DNA of 38,241 nucleotides from Fibrobacter sp. (GTDB lineage: Bacteria; Fibrobacterota; Chitinivibrionia; Chitinivibrionales; Chitinispirillaceae), in NCBI GenBank assembly GCA_012513915.1, contig JAAZBG010000073.1, forward strand, positions 1 to 38,241, in the 5' to 3' direction. Every line of letters starts with the position of its first letter. Position 1 is the first letter of the stretch. The notes below the pieces were generated by a model. That model saw only the letters and a program-made list of their open reading frames with translations. It was not told the DNA's origin and searched no databases. Of the stretch, positions 18,021 to 25,400 are shown piece after piece. The position numbers were made by a program, and so were the translations under genes.

Positions 18021-19046
18021 TTAATTATCCTTCCCGATTGATTTTAAATATTCCGCACCTGCTTTTGTCTTACGATATTTCTGAAGACGGCTGTTGGGCT
18101 TATCGGGAATAGTGCGTTCGACAAATTTTTGGACAAGGGCTGCCTGTATATAGTTGACACGGAAATTTTTTTCATCATTCAAGTGTAATTTTGCCATTAT
18201 TTCGGATCGGCTCATATCACTTTTTAATACTTCCAGCAGCTTCCTGACTTCGGGGGTGACTTCAGGGGTGACTTCGGGGGTGACAGTGCAAACTTCTTTA
18301 ACAGCTTCAAGGATTGTTCCGAGCATGAATTTCACAAATGGCCCAGTGTCAGCACCACGGGTGCTGGATTCTATTGCAGCATAATAGCGTTTCTGCTGCT
18401 TATGGATAATATTTTCCACCGGTAGCCAGGCAAAAAGCGCATTCCACCTGCTTAAAATAAGTGTTTGCCATAGTCGTCCCATGCGACCATTCCCATCGGT
18501 AAAAGGGTGGATATATTCAAACTCGTAATGAAAGATAGAACTTGCTATAAGCGGATGATCGTTACTTGATTTAACCCATTTAAGCAATTGATTGATGAGT
18601 GTAGGAACCATTGATGCCGGTGGAGCCACATGAACAACATCACTTCCTTTCATAACCCCTGCACCACCGCTGCGAAACTCCCCGGAGTCCTGAACAAGGT
18701 TTTTCATAAGTATCTTATGCACCATTAAAAGGTCTTTTAACGATACAGCATCCCATTTTCCAAGCTGTTCGTATACATCAAGCGCATTCTCCACTTCATG
18801 TATCTCTTTGGGAGGTGCCAGTACCCGCTTCCCCTCAAGAATAGCGGTTATCTGCTCAATACTCATGGTATTGCCTTCAATCGCAAGAGAGCCATGTACG
18901 GTTTTGATTCGGTTAATACGTCGCAGACGCAGGGTACGCTCTGCAAGATGGGACACAGAAAGTCTTCCGACCAGTTCGGAGATTTCCGCAGTATATTTTA
19001 GAATGTCAGGGGTGATTGTACAGGGTGGCTGATACTGATCGTTCAT
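18021..19046 (-). CDS. Fic family protein (class II, probable AMP-transferase)
   Basis: A 341-residue Fic-domain protein. The catalytic motif HPFTDGNGRMGR is complete at residues 180-191 (catalytic His180). The inhibitory helix motif (S/T)xxxE(G/N) is present before it, as Ser53-Leu-Ala-Ile-Glu57-Gly58, which makes it a class II enzyme regulated by its own N-terminal part. A linker with three copies of VTPE (about 255-267) follows, then a winged-helix-like C-terminus (LLEVLKSDMSRSEIMAKLHL). Family members transfer AMP from ATP to hydroxyl groups of target proteins. There is no antitoxin-type small gene beside it. The gene is isolated within repeats: about 430-460-bp direct repeats on either side and a heptamer array just past its stop. 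No good ribosome binding site is visible. Confidence 0.9.
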   Translation of the reverse strand: MNDQYQPPCTITPDILKYTAEISELVGRLSVSHLAERTLRLRRINRIKTVHGSLAIEGNTMSIEQITAILEGKRVLAPPKEIHEVENALDVYEQLGKWDAVSLKDLLMVHKILMKNLVQDSGEFRSGGAGVMKGSDVVHVAPPASMVPTLINQLLKWVKSSNDHPLIASSIFHYEFEYIHPFTDGNGRMGRLWQTLILSRWNALFAWLPVENIIHKQQKRYYAAIESSTRGADTGPFVKFMLGTILEAVKEVCTVTPEVTPEVTPEVRKLLEVLKSDMSRSEIMAKLHLNDEKNFRVNYIQAALVQKFVERTIPDKPNSRLQKYRKTKAGAEYLKSIGKDN

Positions 19047-19115
19047 TTATGCGGCAAGTCTTTCTGTTAAGATAAGGATATCGTTAATTTTAATTGATAA
19101 TTGTTATTTTGATCC

Positions 19116-19182
19116 GATCCCATAGGGATCAAATATTTATAGAATGCATGATAACAATAACAATCCGAGTCCCGTTAGGGAC
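19116..19182. repeat. REP-like palindrome doublet
   Basis: GATCCCATAGGGATC (19116-19130) followed by AAATATTTATAGAATG, a variable spacer, AATCCGA and GTCCCGTTAGGGAC (19169-19182). It is a near copy, in opposite orientation, of 8667-8734. It lies 70 bp upstream of the Fic gene start. Confidence 0.85.
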
Positions 19183-19253
19183 GTAATATCCATAAACTAA
19201 ATCCCATAGCAATGACAGTCAAGTGTGATGGCGGAGAAATGTAATATAGTGCG

Positions 19254-19320
19254 GTTACGCATTCGCAAATTGTCCGAACTATGATTTATATGATTTTGTG
19301 ATAGACATGATATTTTTTGA
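19254..19320 (+). repeat. Short direct repeat, copy 1
   Basis: About 67 bp (starting GTTACGC, ATTCGCAAATTGTCC and ending GACATGATATTTTTTGA) that match 19929-20000 in the same direction with about 80 percent identity. The pair brackets the second long repeat and a hairpin cluster. Confidence 0.7.
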
Positions 19321-19349
19321 ATTGGTATTTCTGTTCAATCTTTACAACA

Positions 19350-19810
19350 GTGAAATAGTTCAATAGGGAACCAGTCGTCGGGCGGGAGCCGATAGGACAT
19401 TCTTTTATGATTTTTTCTTTTTGCTACCGTAAAGCATGGAGCTTCTCCCCCTGTAATCCCGACCAGTCCTTTCTTTCAATCGCCAAAGCACCGGTAAACC
19501 GGTATTTGAATATTATATTTTTATTAGGTACCAAAAAAGGGCTCCTTTTCAAAATAGGATTCTGACCAACCGACGCGATTTCAAAACTCGCTTATCGTAC
19601 GCCATGATTTGTTCTGCCAGTCACTCGTTACGCGTCACCAGTCACTGCGCCTTGCGCACACCAACGCTCAAACAGTTGAAATCGCTTTCTTATTGTTAAG
19701 ACAGTTTGAAAACGTACGGTGGTATGCGAATTTGTAAAAATGTTTTTAACGTTGTCAAGGTGCAGAGACTTGTGCGTGAATTCAAACTGTTTTGAATAAT
19801 GGTTTGTACT
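19350..19810 (+). repeat. Long direct repeat, copy 2
   Basis: The second copy of the 17355-17783 element, same orientation, about 2 kb away. Compared with copy 1 it has an insertion near 19490-19530 that includes the palindrome ACCGGTAAACCGGT. No open frame is shared with copy 1, which argues for a non-coding element or a long-decayed gene. Confidence 0.85.
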
Positions 19811-19834
19811 AATTTTTCTATTTATTGTTCTCAA

Positions 19835-19919
19835 GCGCTGAAAGCGCGAAATACATCAGCCCGGGCTGCAGGCCCGGGTTGATGCGAACCCGGAATTTTT
19901 CATTAAGCCCTGTAAGGGC
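19835..19919. repeat. Cluster of three GC-rich hairpins (REP-like)
   Basis: Three palindromes in 85 bp: GCGCT-GAA-AGCGC (19835-19847), CCCGGGC-TGCAG-GCCCGGG (19860-19878) and GCCCT-GTA-AGGGC (19907-19919). They stand out in GC from the AT-rich surroundings and resemble dispersed intergenic palindromes of other bacterial genomes. They lie between long-repeat copy 2 and the second short direct repeat. Confidence 0.75.
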
Positions 19920-19928
19920 GGAATACCC

Positions 19929-20000
19929 GTTACGCAGTCGCATTCGCAAGTTGTCCTAACTGTGATGTGAATGACTTTTGTGATCGACATGATTTTTTTA
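19929..20000 (+). repeat. Short direct repeat, copy 2
   Basis: Matches 19254-19320 (CATTCGCAAGTTGTCC, TTTTGTGATCGACATGAT). The remaining bases to 20143 hold no gene that I can see. Confidence 0.7.
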
Positions 20001-20143
20001 GATTTTTGAACGAATTATCGATATTTCGAAATCAATTGACAGCAAGAACAGATTCGAAATACCAATCCTCAACATACCAACCGGAACTCGCTTTAACCTG
20101 GTGATTCTGAACTTTATTTTTTTACATCTGAGATATTCTGATT

Positions 20144-21247
20144 TCAATTCCCTAAACAATCAGATCCCATAATAGATCCATTTTCCGGATATAGAATCCA
20201 ACCTTCAACTCCATTTTTGTAAATTATTTTTACCCACCACTCTTCAGGGGAGTAATATGGAGGATTAACATATTCCATAATTCTACCATTAACCCATATA
20301 TTTACATGTCCTTCACTAATGTTGTATAATACATAATATTTTCTCCCCGGCTCAAGTAATTTAGGACCTGAGGAATCATAAACAGTAATAGTTTCAGATA
20401 CTATTACTTTCATTGGTTTAACATAAACATTACCAGTAATTGCAGTAAAAGTATCACCAGCTGCAATACTACCAACTTTTTTTTTGCTGTAAGGTTCTTA
20501 ATATACCGTAATTTTCTCAGTTGTATTCCATGTCCCATATTTACAGCCCTCACCAGGACAGTGATTGTAATCGATATACACCTTTGGTGGCGTTTTACAT
20601 CCGCCTTCGGGAGCAGATAGAACGCTATCAATAAGTTCACTAAGTACCGGAGGACCCAGGCTTGCATTATTATTCCACCATAAATAATAATCCCTTATAA
20701 CTTTTGGTAATTTATTCAACTCTGCGATAGAATTTGTTTTAACATTTGGGATTACTTCCGGATTTGGAAAAAAGGAGAACCGATCGTATCCATGATAACG
20801 GTTTCCTGTTGCTTCGAATAAAGTTCTAAGTTCAAAAGCGGCTCTCATTGGTTTGTAATAACCCAAATGATAATTACCTGTCAATTCATCTGTACACACT
20901 TGTGCAGAATCAGGTGCCATATATTTTCGTTGCCCATTAGAGTTATCTGCCCACATCAGAATTACAGGGCCGGAAATCATCATATGATTATTTTCCATGT
21001 ATACTTTTTCAACCTTAAAAAGGTTAGATATTTCACCTTTATTTCTGCTGTAATCACTCATTATATAAGGATTGTCGCGCAGATAGGCGCGTGCTATTTC
21101 TATATTGACAAAATCGGTATACTGATCAGGATCAGAGAATATCGTAAAAGGAGACAATAAAAGTAAAGATGTAATTAAACATGGTAGTTTTGTAGAAGAT
21201 AACATTAAATAAAACAGCATTTTTGAAATTTTCCGAATCAAAACCAT
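20144..21247 (-). pseudogene. Secreted SH3-type protein gene interrupted by one in-frame TAA
   Basis: One continuous frame of about 367 codons with a single TAA at 20498-20500. The first 249 codons give a signal peptide (LPCLITSLLLLSPFTIFS) and a domain of unknown function. After TAA the same frame runs on without break: EPYSKKKVGSIAAGDTFT, then an SH3-like tail with IWVNGRIMEYV and EEWWVKIIYKNGVEGW. Joined across the stop, TEKITVY-x-EPYSKKKVGSI reads as an ordinary bacterial SH3 domain, so the stop replaces one residue inside a fold. A one-base change from AAA, GAA or CAA would create it. Likely explanations are a recent nonsense mutation or a sequencing error; programmed readthrough is less likely. 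Upstream and downstream parts could also be translated separately (an ATG lies at 20413). Confidence 0.75.
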
Positions 21248-21343
21248 TTTTTTACACCATACGTTCTTTATTATTTGTATAATTATTTACCGTTTTACAT
21301 TTGCATACTTATCGAGCAGCGTGATATTACTGCGCCATGGTAT

Positions 21344-21366
21344 TTGTGCAACGGTGCGTTGCACAA
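21344..21366. other. Perfect 10-bp inverted repeat in a 659-bp gene-free stretch
   Basis: TTGTGCAACG-GTG-CGTTGCACAA, about 100 bp upstream of the interrupted SH3 gene (minus strand). No T-run follows on either strand, so it is not a typical terminator; it could be an operator or an RNA hairpin. Apart from this, 21248-21906 shows only AT-rich sequence and no supported gene. Confidence 0.5.
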
Positions 21367-21906
21367 TTTCAATGTTTGTCCACGCTTCCGCAAATTTTCA
21401 CATGTATTTCAGGTTTCTTGGAGAAAAGCTGGTTTCCTCGTTTGCTTTTTGCTTTATTTCTTTTGCCGGTTTAGCCATTAATAAGAATCCCTTAATTACA
21501 TAATGAAACTTGCTATTTTATTGCCCGATCTGGCTTAATAAATTACTTCATTTACGGTTGAGAACCAGCAAACGATGTTTATCCAGGAAAACTACCATAA
21601 AAAGTGTCTTTGCAGATACTAATCGGAAACGTTAAATAGCAATGATTTGAATGTTTTTTAACCATACTTTATTGGTAAAATGTATTATGCTGGAAGGGAA
21701 GACAATGGGTTTTATTGATTAATATCTATCATGAATTGCATCAGACAGTCCTTTATCCAGACTGGATTTATGTCCTCTGTGCCAGTTTTTGAAAGGATAT
21801 CAAATTAAACTCACCTTTTCGTTTTCAACTTTTTGCAATCGGCTATTACTTTATATATTTTCCTGTTTTCACCAATGCTACACACGTATCGGGAGAGGAA
21901 CATCAA

Positions 21907-23028
21907 ATGGGTTTAATTGACAAAATTAAGGGCGAATTTGTAGATATCATTGAGTGGCAGGACAGCTCAAGGGATACACTTATCTGGAGATTTCCACGAT
22001 ATCAGAATGAGATCAAAATGGGTGCAAAGCTTACGGTTCGCGAATCGCAGGCTGCAGTGTTTATGAATGAGGGAAAAATTGCAGATACATTTTCACCCGG
22101 AATGTATACCCTGCAAACAAGTAACATGCCCATATTGTCAACACTCAAAGGGTGGATTCATGGGTTTAACAGCCCCTTTAAGGCAGATGTTTACTTTGTA
22201 AATACACGTCAGTTTCTTGATCAGAAATGGGGTACAAAAAGCCCGATTATCGTTAATGATGATCGTTTTGGAATGATAGAGTTGCGTGCGTTTGGTACTT
22301 TTGCCTATCAGGTTACAGAGCCCAAATACTTCGTTGCACAGATTGCCGGAACCAATTCACATTTTTCCATTGAGGATATCAATGGTCAGTTACGCAGCCT
22401 GATTGTTACAAAACTCACTGATGCTATCGGGGAGGGAAATCTTCCGATTGAAAAATTTGCAGCCAACCTTGAAGAGCTTTCAACACTTGGGCAGGAAAAA
22501 CTTAATGCCGATTTTGCTGAGATCGGCTTAAGAATTACAAAATTCCTGATCGAGAACGTTTCAATGCCCGATGAGCTCAAGAAGGAGATCTTCGAATACA
22601 GCCGGCTCAATAAGATTGATATGCACAAACTGACACAATTCAAAACAGCAAAAAGTATCGAAGCTGCAGCCAGCAACTCCAACAGCACTATGGGTATGGG
22701 TATGGGTGCCGGTATGGGTTTTGGTGTTGGTGGTGCTATGACCAGTATGTTCGCTCAATCAATGAACCAGATGAACGCACAGCCCCAGCAGCAGCCACCC
22801 GCAGTTCCACCGCCCCTTCCCTCTGCAGCTCAATTCTATGCTGCACTCAATGGTCAGCAAAGCGGCCCCTATTCAATCGATACGATTACGTCAATGATCG
22901 CTCAGAATTCGATTCAACGTACAACGCTTATGTGGAAAACCGGTATGTCCGGGTGGGTAGCCGCAGAAACAGTACCGGAAATTGCATCTCTGTTTGCATC
23001 TGTTCCACCGCCACTTCCTCCCGTGTAA
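21907..23028 (+). CDS. SPFH-domain protein with C-terminal GYF_2 domain (YdjI-like)
   Basis: A 373-residue protein. Residues 1-230 form an SPFH/virion-core-type region of the YdjI family: MGLIDKIKGEFVDIIEWQD, the AAVFMNEGKIADTFSPGMYTL barrel segment, WGTKSPIIVNDD and GLRITKFLIENVSMP. A Met/Gly-rich linker (about 258-285) and a PPPLP stretch lead to a GYF_2 domain (about 310-365: YAALNGQQSGPYSIDTI ... MWKTGMSGWVAAETV), which binds proline-rich peptides. The protein ends PPPLPPV, which could be a ligand for its own GYF domain. In Bacillus subtilis the homologue lies in an operon with pspA and a zinc-ribbon protein and works in membrane-stress response; here the next gene is likewise a zinc-ribbon membrane protein. 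GAGAGGAA precedes the ATG. Confidence 0.85.
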   Translation: MGLIDKIKGEFVDIIEWQDSSRDTLIWRFPRYQNEIKMGAKLTVRESQAAVFMNEGKIADTFSPGMYTLQTSNMPILSTLKGWIHGFNSPFKADVYFVNTRQFLDQKWGTKSPIIVNDDRFGMIELRAFGTFAYQVTEPKYFVAQIAGTNSHFSIEDINGQLRSLIVTKLTDAIGEGNLPIEKFAANLEELSTLGQEKLNADFAEIGLRITKFLIENVSMPDELKKEIFEYSRLNKIDMHKLTQFKTAKSIEAAASNSNSTMGMGMGAGMGFGVGGAMTSMFAQSMNQMNAQPQQQPPAVPPPLPSAAQFYAALNGQQSGPYSIDTITSMIAQNSIQRTTLMWKTGMSGWVAAETVPEIASLFASVPPPLPPV

Positions 23029-23115
23029 ACTGAAAATTTATAGTTCCCTGTGATTGCATACAGGGGACTACTATTGAACAGTATCAGATTCGCTTATAAC
23101 AAAAGAATTTACTTT

Positions 23116-24231
23116 ATGGAAGCTTCAGAAATCAGTAGTACCTGTCATTATAAATGCACCGGATGCGGTGCGGATCTTACCTATGCTCCCGGAACAACAC
23201 AATTGCAATGTCAATATTGCGGTACACAGCAGCAGATTGCATCCGGGTCTGAAAATACTGTTGTAAACGAGAATGACTACCTGCACTACCTTTCTGAAAA
23301 AACAATTGACAGTGCAGAAAAACAGACTATTCACACTGTAAATTGCAAGTCCTGCGGTGCAACAGTCACACTGGATTCTCACGTTACAAGTGATAATTGT
23401 GTATTTTGTGGAACGCCGCTTGTTGTTACTGATTCACAAACCGGCGAAATCCTGAAACCAAAATATCTGCTGCCATTTAAGATAGCACAAAAAAATGCTC
23501 ATGACCAGTTTAAGAAATGGCTCAGTAAATTGTGGTTTGCGCCAAATAAACTCAAACATTATGGTGATAATGCCGATACGCTACATGGTGTTTACATCCC
23601 ATACTGGACCTACGACTCAAATACCGAAACAACCTATACCGGCCAGTGCGGAACAAACCATACAGAATCCTATACAGTAACTGTAAACGGTAAAAGTGAA
23701 CGAAGAACACGGACAGTTATCCGTTGGCAAAGTGTTTCAGGACATGTATCACACTTTTTCGATGATGTTCTTATTTTAGCAAGCAACTCATTACCACGAC
23801 GCGTTGCAGACAAACTTGATCCATGGGATCTCCAAAACCTGACCACTTATGATGAACAGTTTCTTAGCGGATTCCGAACGGAAAGTTATCAGATTAAGGT
23901 TGAGGATGGTTTCGGGATTGCTAAAAGTGTCATGAATACAACAATTGGATCCTTGATACGAAGAGATATCGGCGGAGATCATCAGCGTATTTCATCGTAT
24001 TCGACAAATTATAGTAATATCACTTTTAAGCATATTCTGCTCCCTATCTGGATCAGTGCATACCGTTTTAAGGAGAAGACCTATCGGTTTCTGATTAACG
24101 GACGTACCGGTGAAGTTCAGGGAGAGCGTCCATGGAGCTGGATAAAAATAACCCTCGCAAGCCTTGGCGCAGCAGCACTCGGAACCGGCGGCTATTTGTT
24201 GATTACCTATTTGAATAATGGTAGCATGTAG
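23116..24231 (+). CDS. Zinc-ribbon protein with C-terminal membrane helix (YdjG-like)
   Basis: About 371 residues from the ATG at 23116; a GTG at 23050 would add 22 residues with no family-like sequence. Two zinc ribbons are visible at the N-terminus: CTGCG ... CQYCG (about 12-37) and CKSCG ... CVFCG (about 80-103), each a pair of CxxC knuckles. The middle 200 residues are a conserved beta-rich domain without catalytic motif, including YIPYWTYDSNTETTYTGQ, and the C-terminus is a single membrane helix (ITLASLGAAALGTGGYLLITYL). It follows the SPFH gene by 87 bp and is probably its membrane partner. Its stop codon lies inside a degenerate heptamer repeat (AGCATGTAGCACGTAGC). Confidence 0.8.
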   Translation: MEASEISSTCHYKCTGCGADLTYAPGTTQLQCQYCGTQQQIASGSENTVVNENDYLHYLSEKTIDSAEKQTIHTVNCKSCGATVTLDSHVTSDNCVFCGTPLVVTDSQTGEILKPKYLLPFKIAQKNAHDQFKKWLSKLWFAPNKLKHYGDNADTLHGVYIPYWTYDSNTETTYTGQCGTNHTESYTVTVNGKSERRTRTVIRWQSVSGHVSHFFDDVLILASNSLPRRVADKLDPWDLQNLTTYDEQFLSGFRTESYQIKVEDGFGIAKSVMNTTIGSLIRRDIGGDHQRISSYSTNYSNITFKHILLPIWISAYRFKEKTYRFLINGRTGEVQGERPWSWIKITLASLGAAALGTGGYLLITYLNNGSM

Positions 24232-24319
24232 CACGTAGCAAGTAGCAAGTAGTTAAAACCAGTGCCTGCTTGCTACAGGATTCTGCCTTCTTCTACGTAC
24301 TACTTGCTACTTGCTACTT
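24223..24319. repeat. Short inverted heptamer arrays (TAGCAAG / CTTGCTA) between converging genes
   Basis: Left arm GTAGCATGTAGCACGTAGCA and following AGTAGCAAGTAG units (24225-24253); right arm ACGTACTACTTGCTACTTGC and the rest (about 24293-24318). The arms are inverted around a 40-bp core, itself partly CTTGCTAC. Both flanking genes end inside it: the stop TAG of the zinc-ribbon gene and of the rlmM-like gene are each the TAG of a repeat unit. The structure could fold as a hairpin on either strand and act as a two-way terminator. Confidence 0.8.
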
Positions 24320-25303
24320 CCAAACGCCCACCGTAATCTCATCCCTGTCATGAAACAAATGCCTGCACACAAACGAATCAGTATACCTCAGAATTCCACT
24401 ACTGCTGTGCAGTAATTCAAGAACCTTTACAGGATCAGAATAACCATACTTGAAATTAATTACTGCGTTTTTAAACCATTTTTTTTCAAACCAGACCTTT
24501 ATTCTTTCGTAAACCTGGAAGGGATGATCTACCATATCACAAAAGAGCCAGTCTACCGGTTGGTGCGAAGGAATCCATGTGTAGGCATCAGTTTTACAAT
24601 GAAGTACGTTTGGATGATCAAGGGGACCTTTTTTTAGAGGACCATTATCTATGGCATAAACAGTTGCGCCGCGTTTTAGCGCGGCCCATGTCCATCCACC
24701 GGGAGCAGCTCCAAGGTCCGCAACGATATCACCTTCTTTGGGAGACCGTCCCATTATCGCAAACGCCTCTTCAACTTTTAGGTATGAACGTGATGGCGCC
24801 TGTGGATCATCTTTCATCCGCCGCTGTCCGCCAAATACTGCATTTCTTGAAATGTAAACTTTATTGTATTCCTTTACATCAACAACAAATAGTCCATCTA
24901 ACGGCATGTCAACTTTCGGGTAATTCCAGTCTGCGAGTTTTGCTATTCTGGAAATTCTTTTTTTCAGGAGATCTTTTATGCGTTCCTGACGTGACAAATC
25001 AGGAGTAAAGCCGTTTTCTGATTTTGTCAGAAAGAAAAGCGGCCATGGTGTATCAATTCGAACAGTTCGAATCTGATCACAAAACCAGTTGCAGACAGCA
25101 TCATGAATTTTTACATTTCCGGAATAATTAATCTCTGTGACATCATTGATACTCCAGAACGGGAAACAGAGCTTCTGACTGGTGATACCAGAAGATCCGG
25201 TAGTAACAATACCGGATATAGTTGAGACAGCATCACTACCGTGCAGCTTACATTCGTCAACTGCAAATTGCTCTGCACCAGGTTTTACAAGTAAAATATT
25301 CAT
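24314..25303 (-). CDS. rlmM: 23S rRNA cytidine 2'-O-methyltransferase RlmM-like
   Basis: About 329 residues from the ATG at 25303 (MNILLVKPGAEQFAVDECK, a typical start for the family); a longer frame to 25375 runs through the terminator of the preceding gene and is rejected. The C-terminal half is a Rossmann-type FtsJ/RrmJ-like methyltransferase: RRMKDDPQAPSRSYLKVEEAF, the SAM loop DLGAAPGGWTWAAL, YAIDNGPL and WLFCDMVDHP. RlmM methylates C2498 of 23S rRNA using SAM. The N-terminal THUMP-like region is shorter and more diverged than in the E. coli protein. It converges with the zinc-ribbon gene; no operon partner. Confidence 0.85.
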   Translation of the reverse strand: MNILLVKPGAEQFAVDECKLHGSDAVSTISGIVTTGSSGITSQKLCFPFWSINDVTEINYSGNVKIHDAVCNWFCDQIRTVRIDTPWPLFFLTKSENGFTPDLSRQERIKDLLKKRISRIAKLADWNYPKVDMPLDGLFVVDVKEYNKVYISRNAVFGGQRRMKDDPQAPSRSYLKVEEAFAIMGRSPKEGDIVADLGAAPGGWTWAALKRGATVYAIDNGPLKKGPLDHPNVLHCKTDAYTWIPSHQPVDWLFCDMVDHPFQVYERIKVWFEKKWFKNAVINFKYGYSDPVKVLELLHSSSGILRYTDSFVCRHLFHDRDEITVGVWK

Positions 25304-25328
25304 TGAGTGAACTATGTGGTAAAGGGTT

Positions 25329-25369
25329 AAAAAACAACTGGGATAATCTCTTTGCAGATTATCCCAGTT
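25329..25369 (-). terminator. Rho-independent terminator of the surface-protein operon
   Basis: Perfect 14-bp stem AACTGGGATAATCT (25336-25349) and AGATTATCCCAGTT (25356-25369) with a 6-nt loop. On the minus strand it is followed by GTTTTTT, a proper T-run. It lies 32 bp beyond the stop of the DUF5011-type gene and insulates the rlmM-like gene. Confidence 0.9.
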
Positions 25370-25400
25370 ATACAATCATCAATCTTATATCAATCTTTTA

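Noticed and set aside
20410..20667. 85-codon minus-strand frame overlapping the interrupted SH3 gene
   Set aside because: It is out of frame with the SH3 sequence, which continues in its own frame across the TAA; a shadow frame, so no frameshift is needed.
21275..21503. Two 60-68 codon frames in the gap before the SPFH gene
   Set aside because: No ribosome binding site, biased low-complexity composition and no recognisable domain.
25304..25375. Longer N-terminus for the RlmM-like protein
   Set aside because: The extension runs through the inverted repeat of a strong terminator and has no family similarity; the ATG at 25303 gives the expected start.
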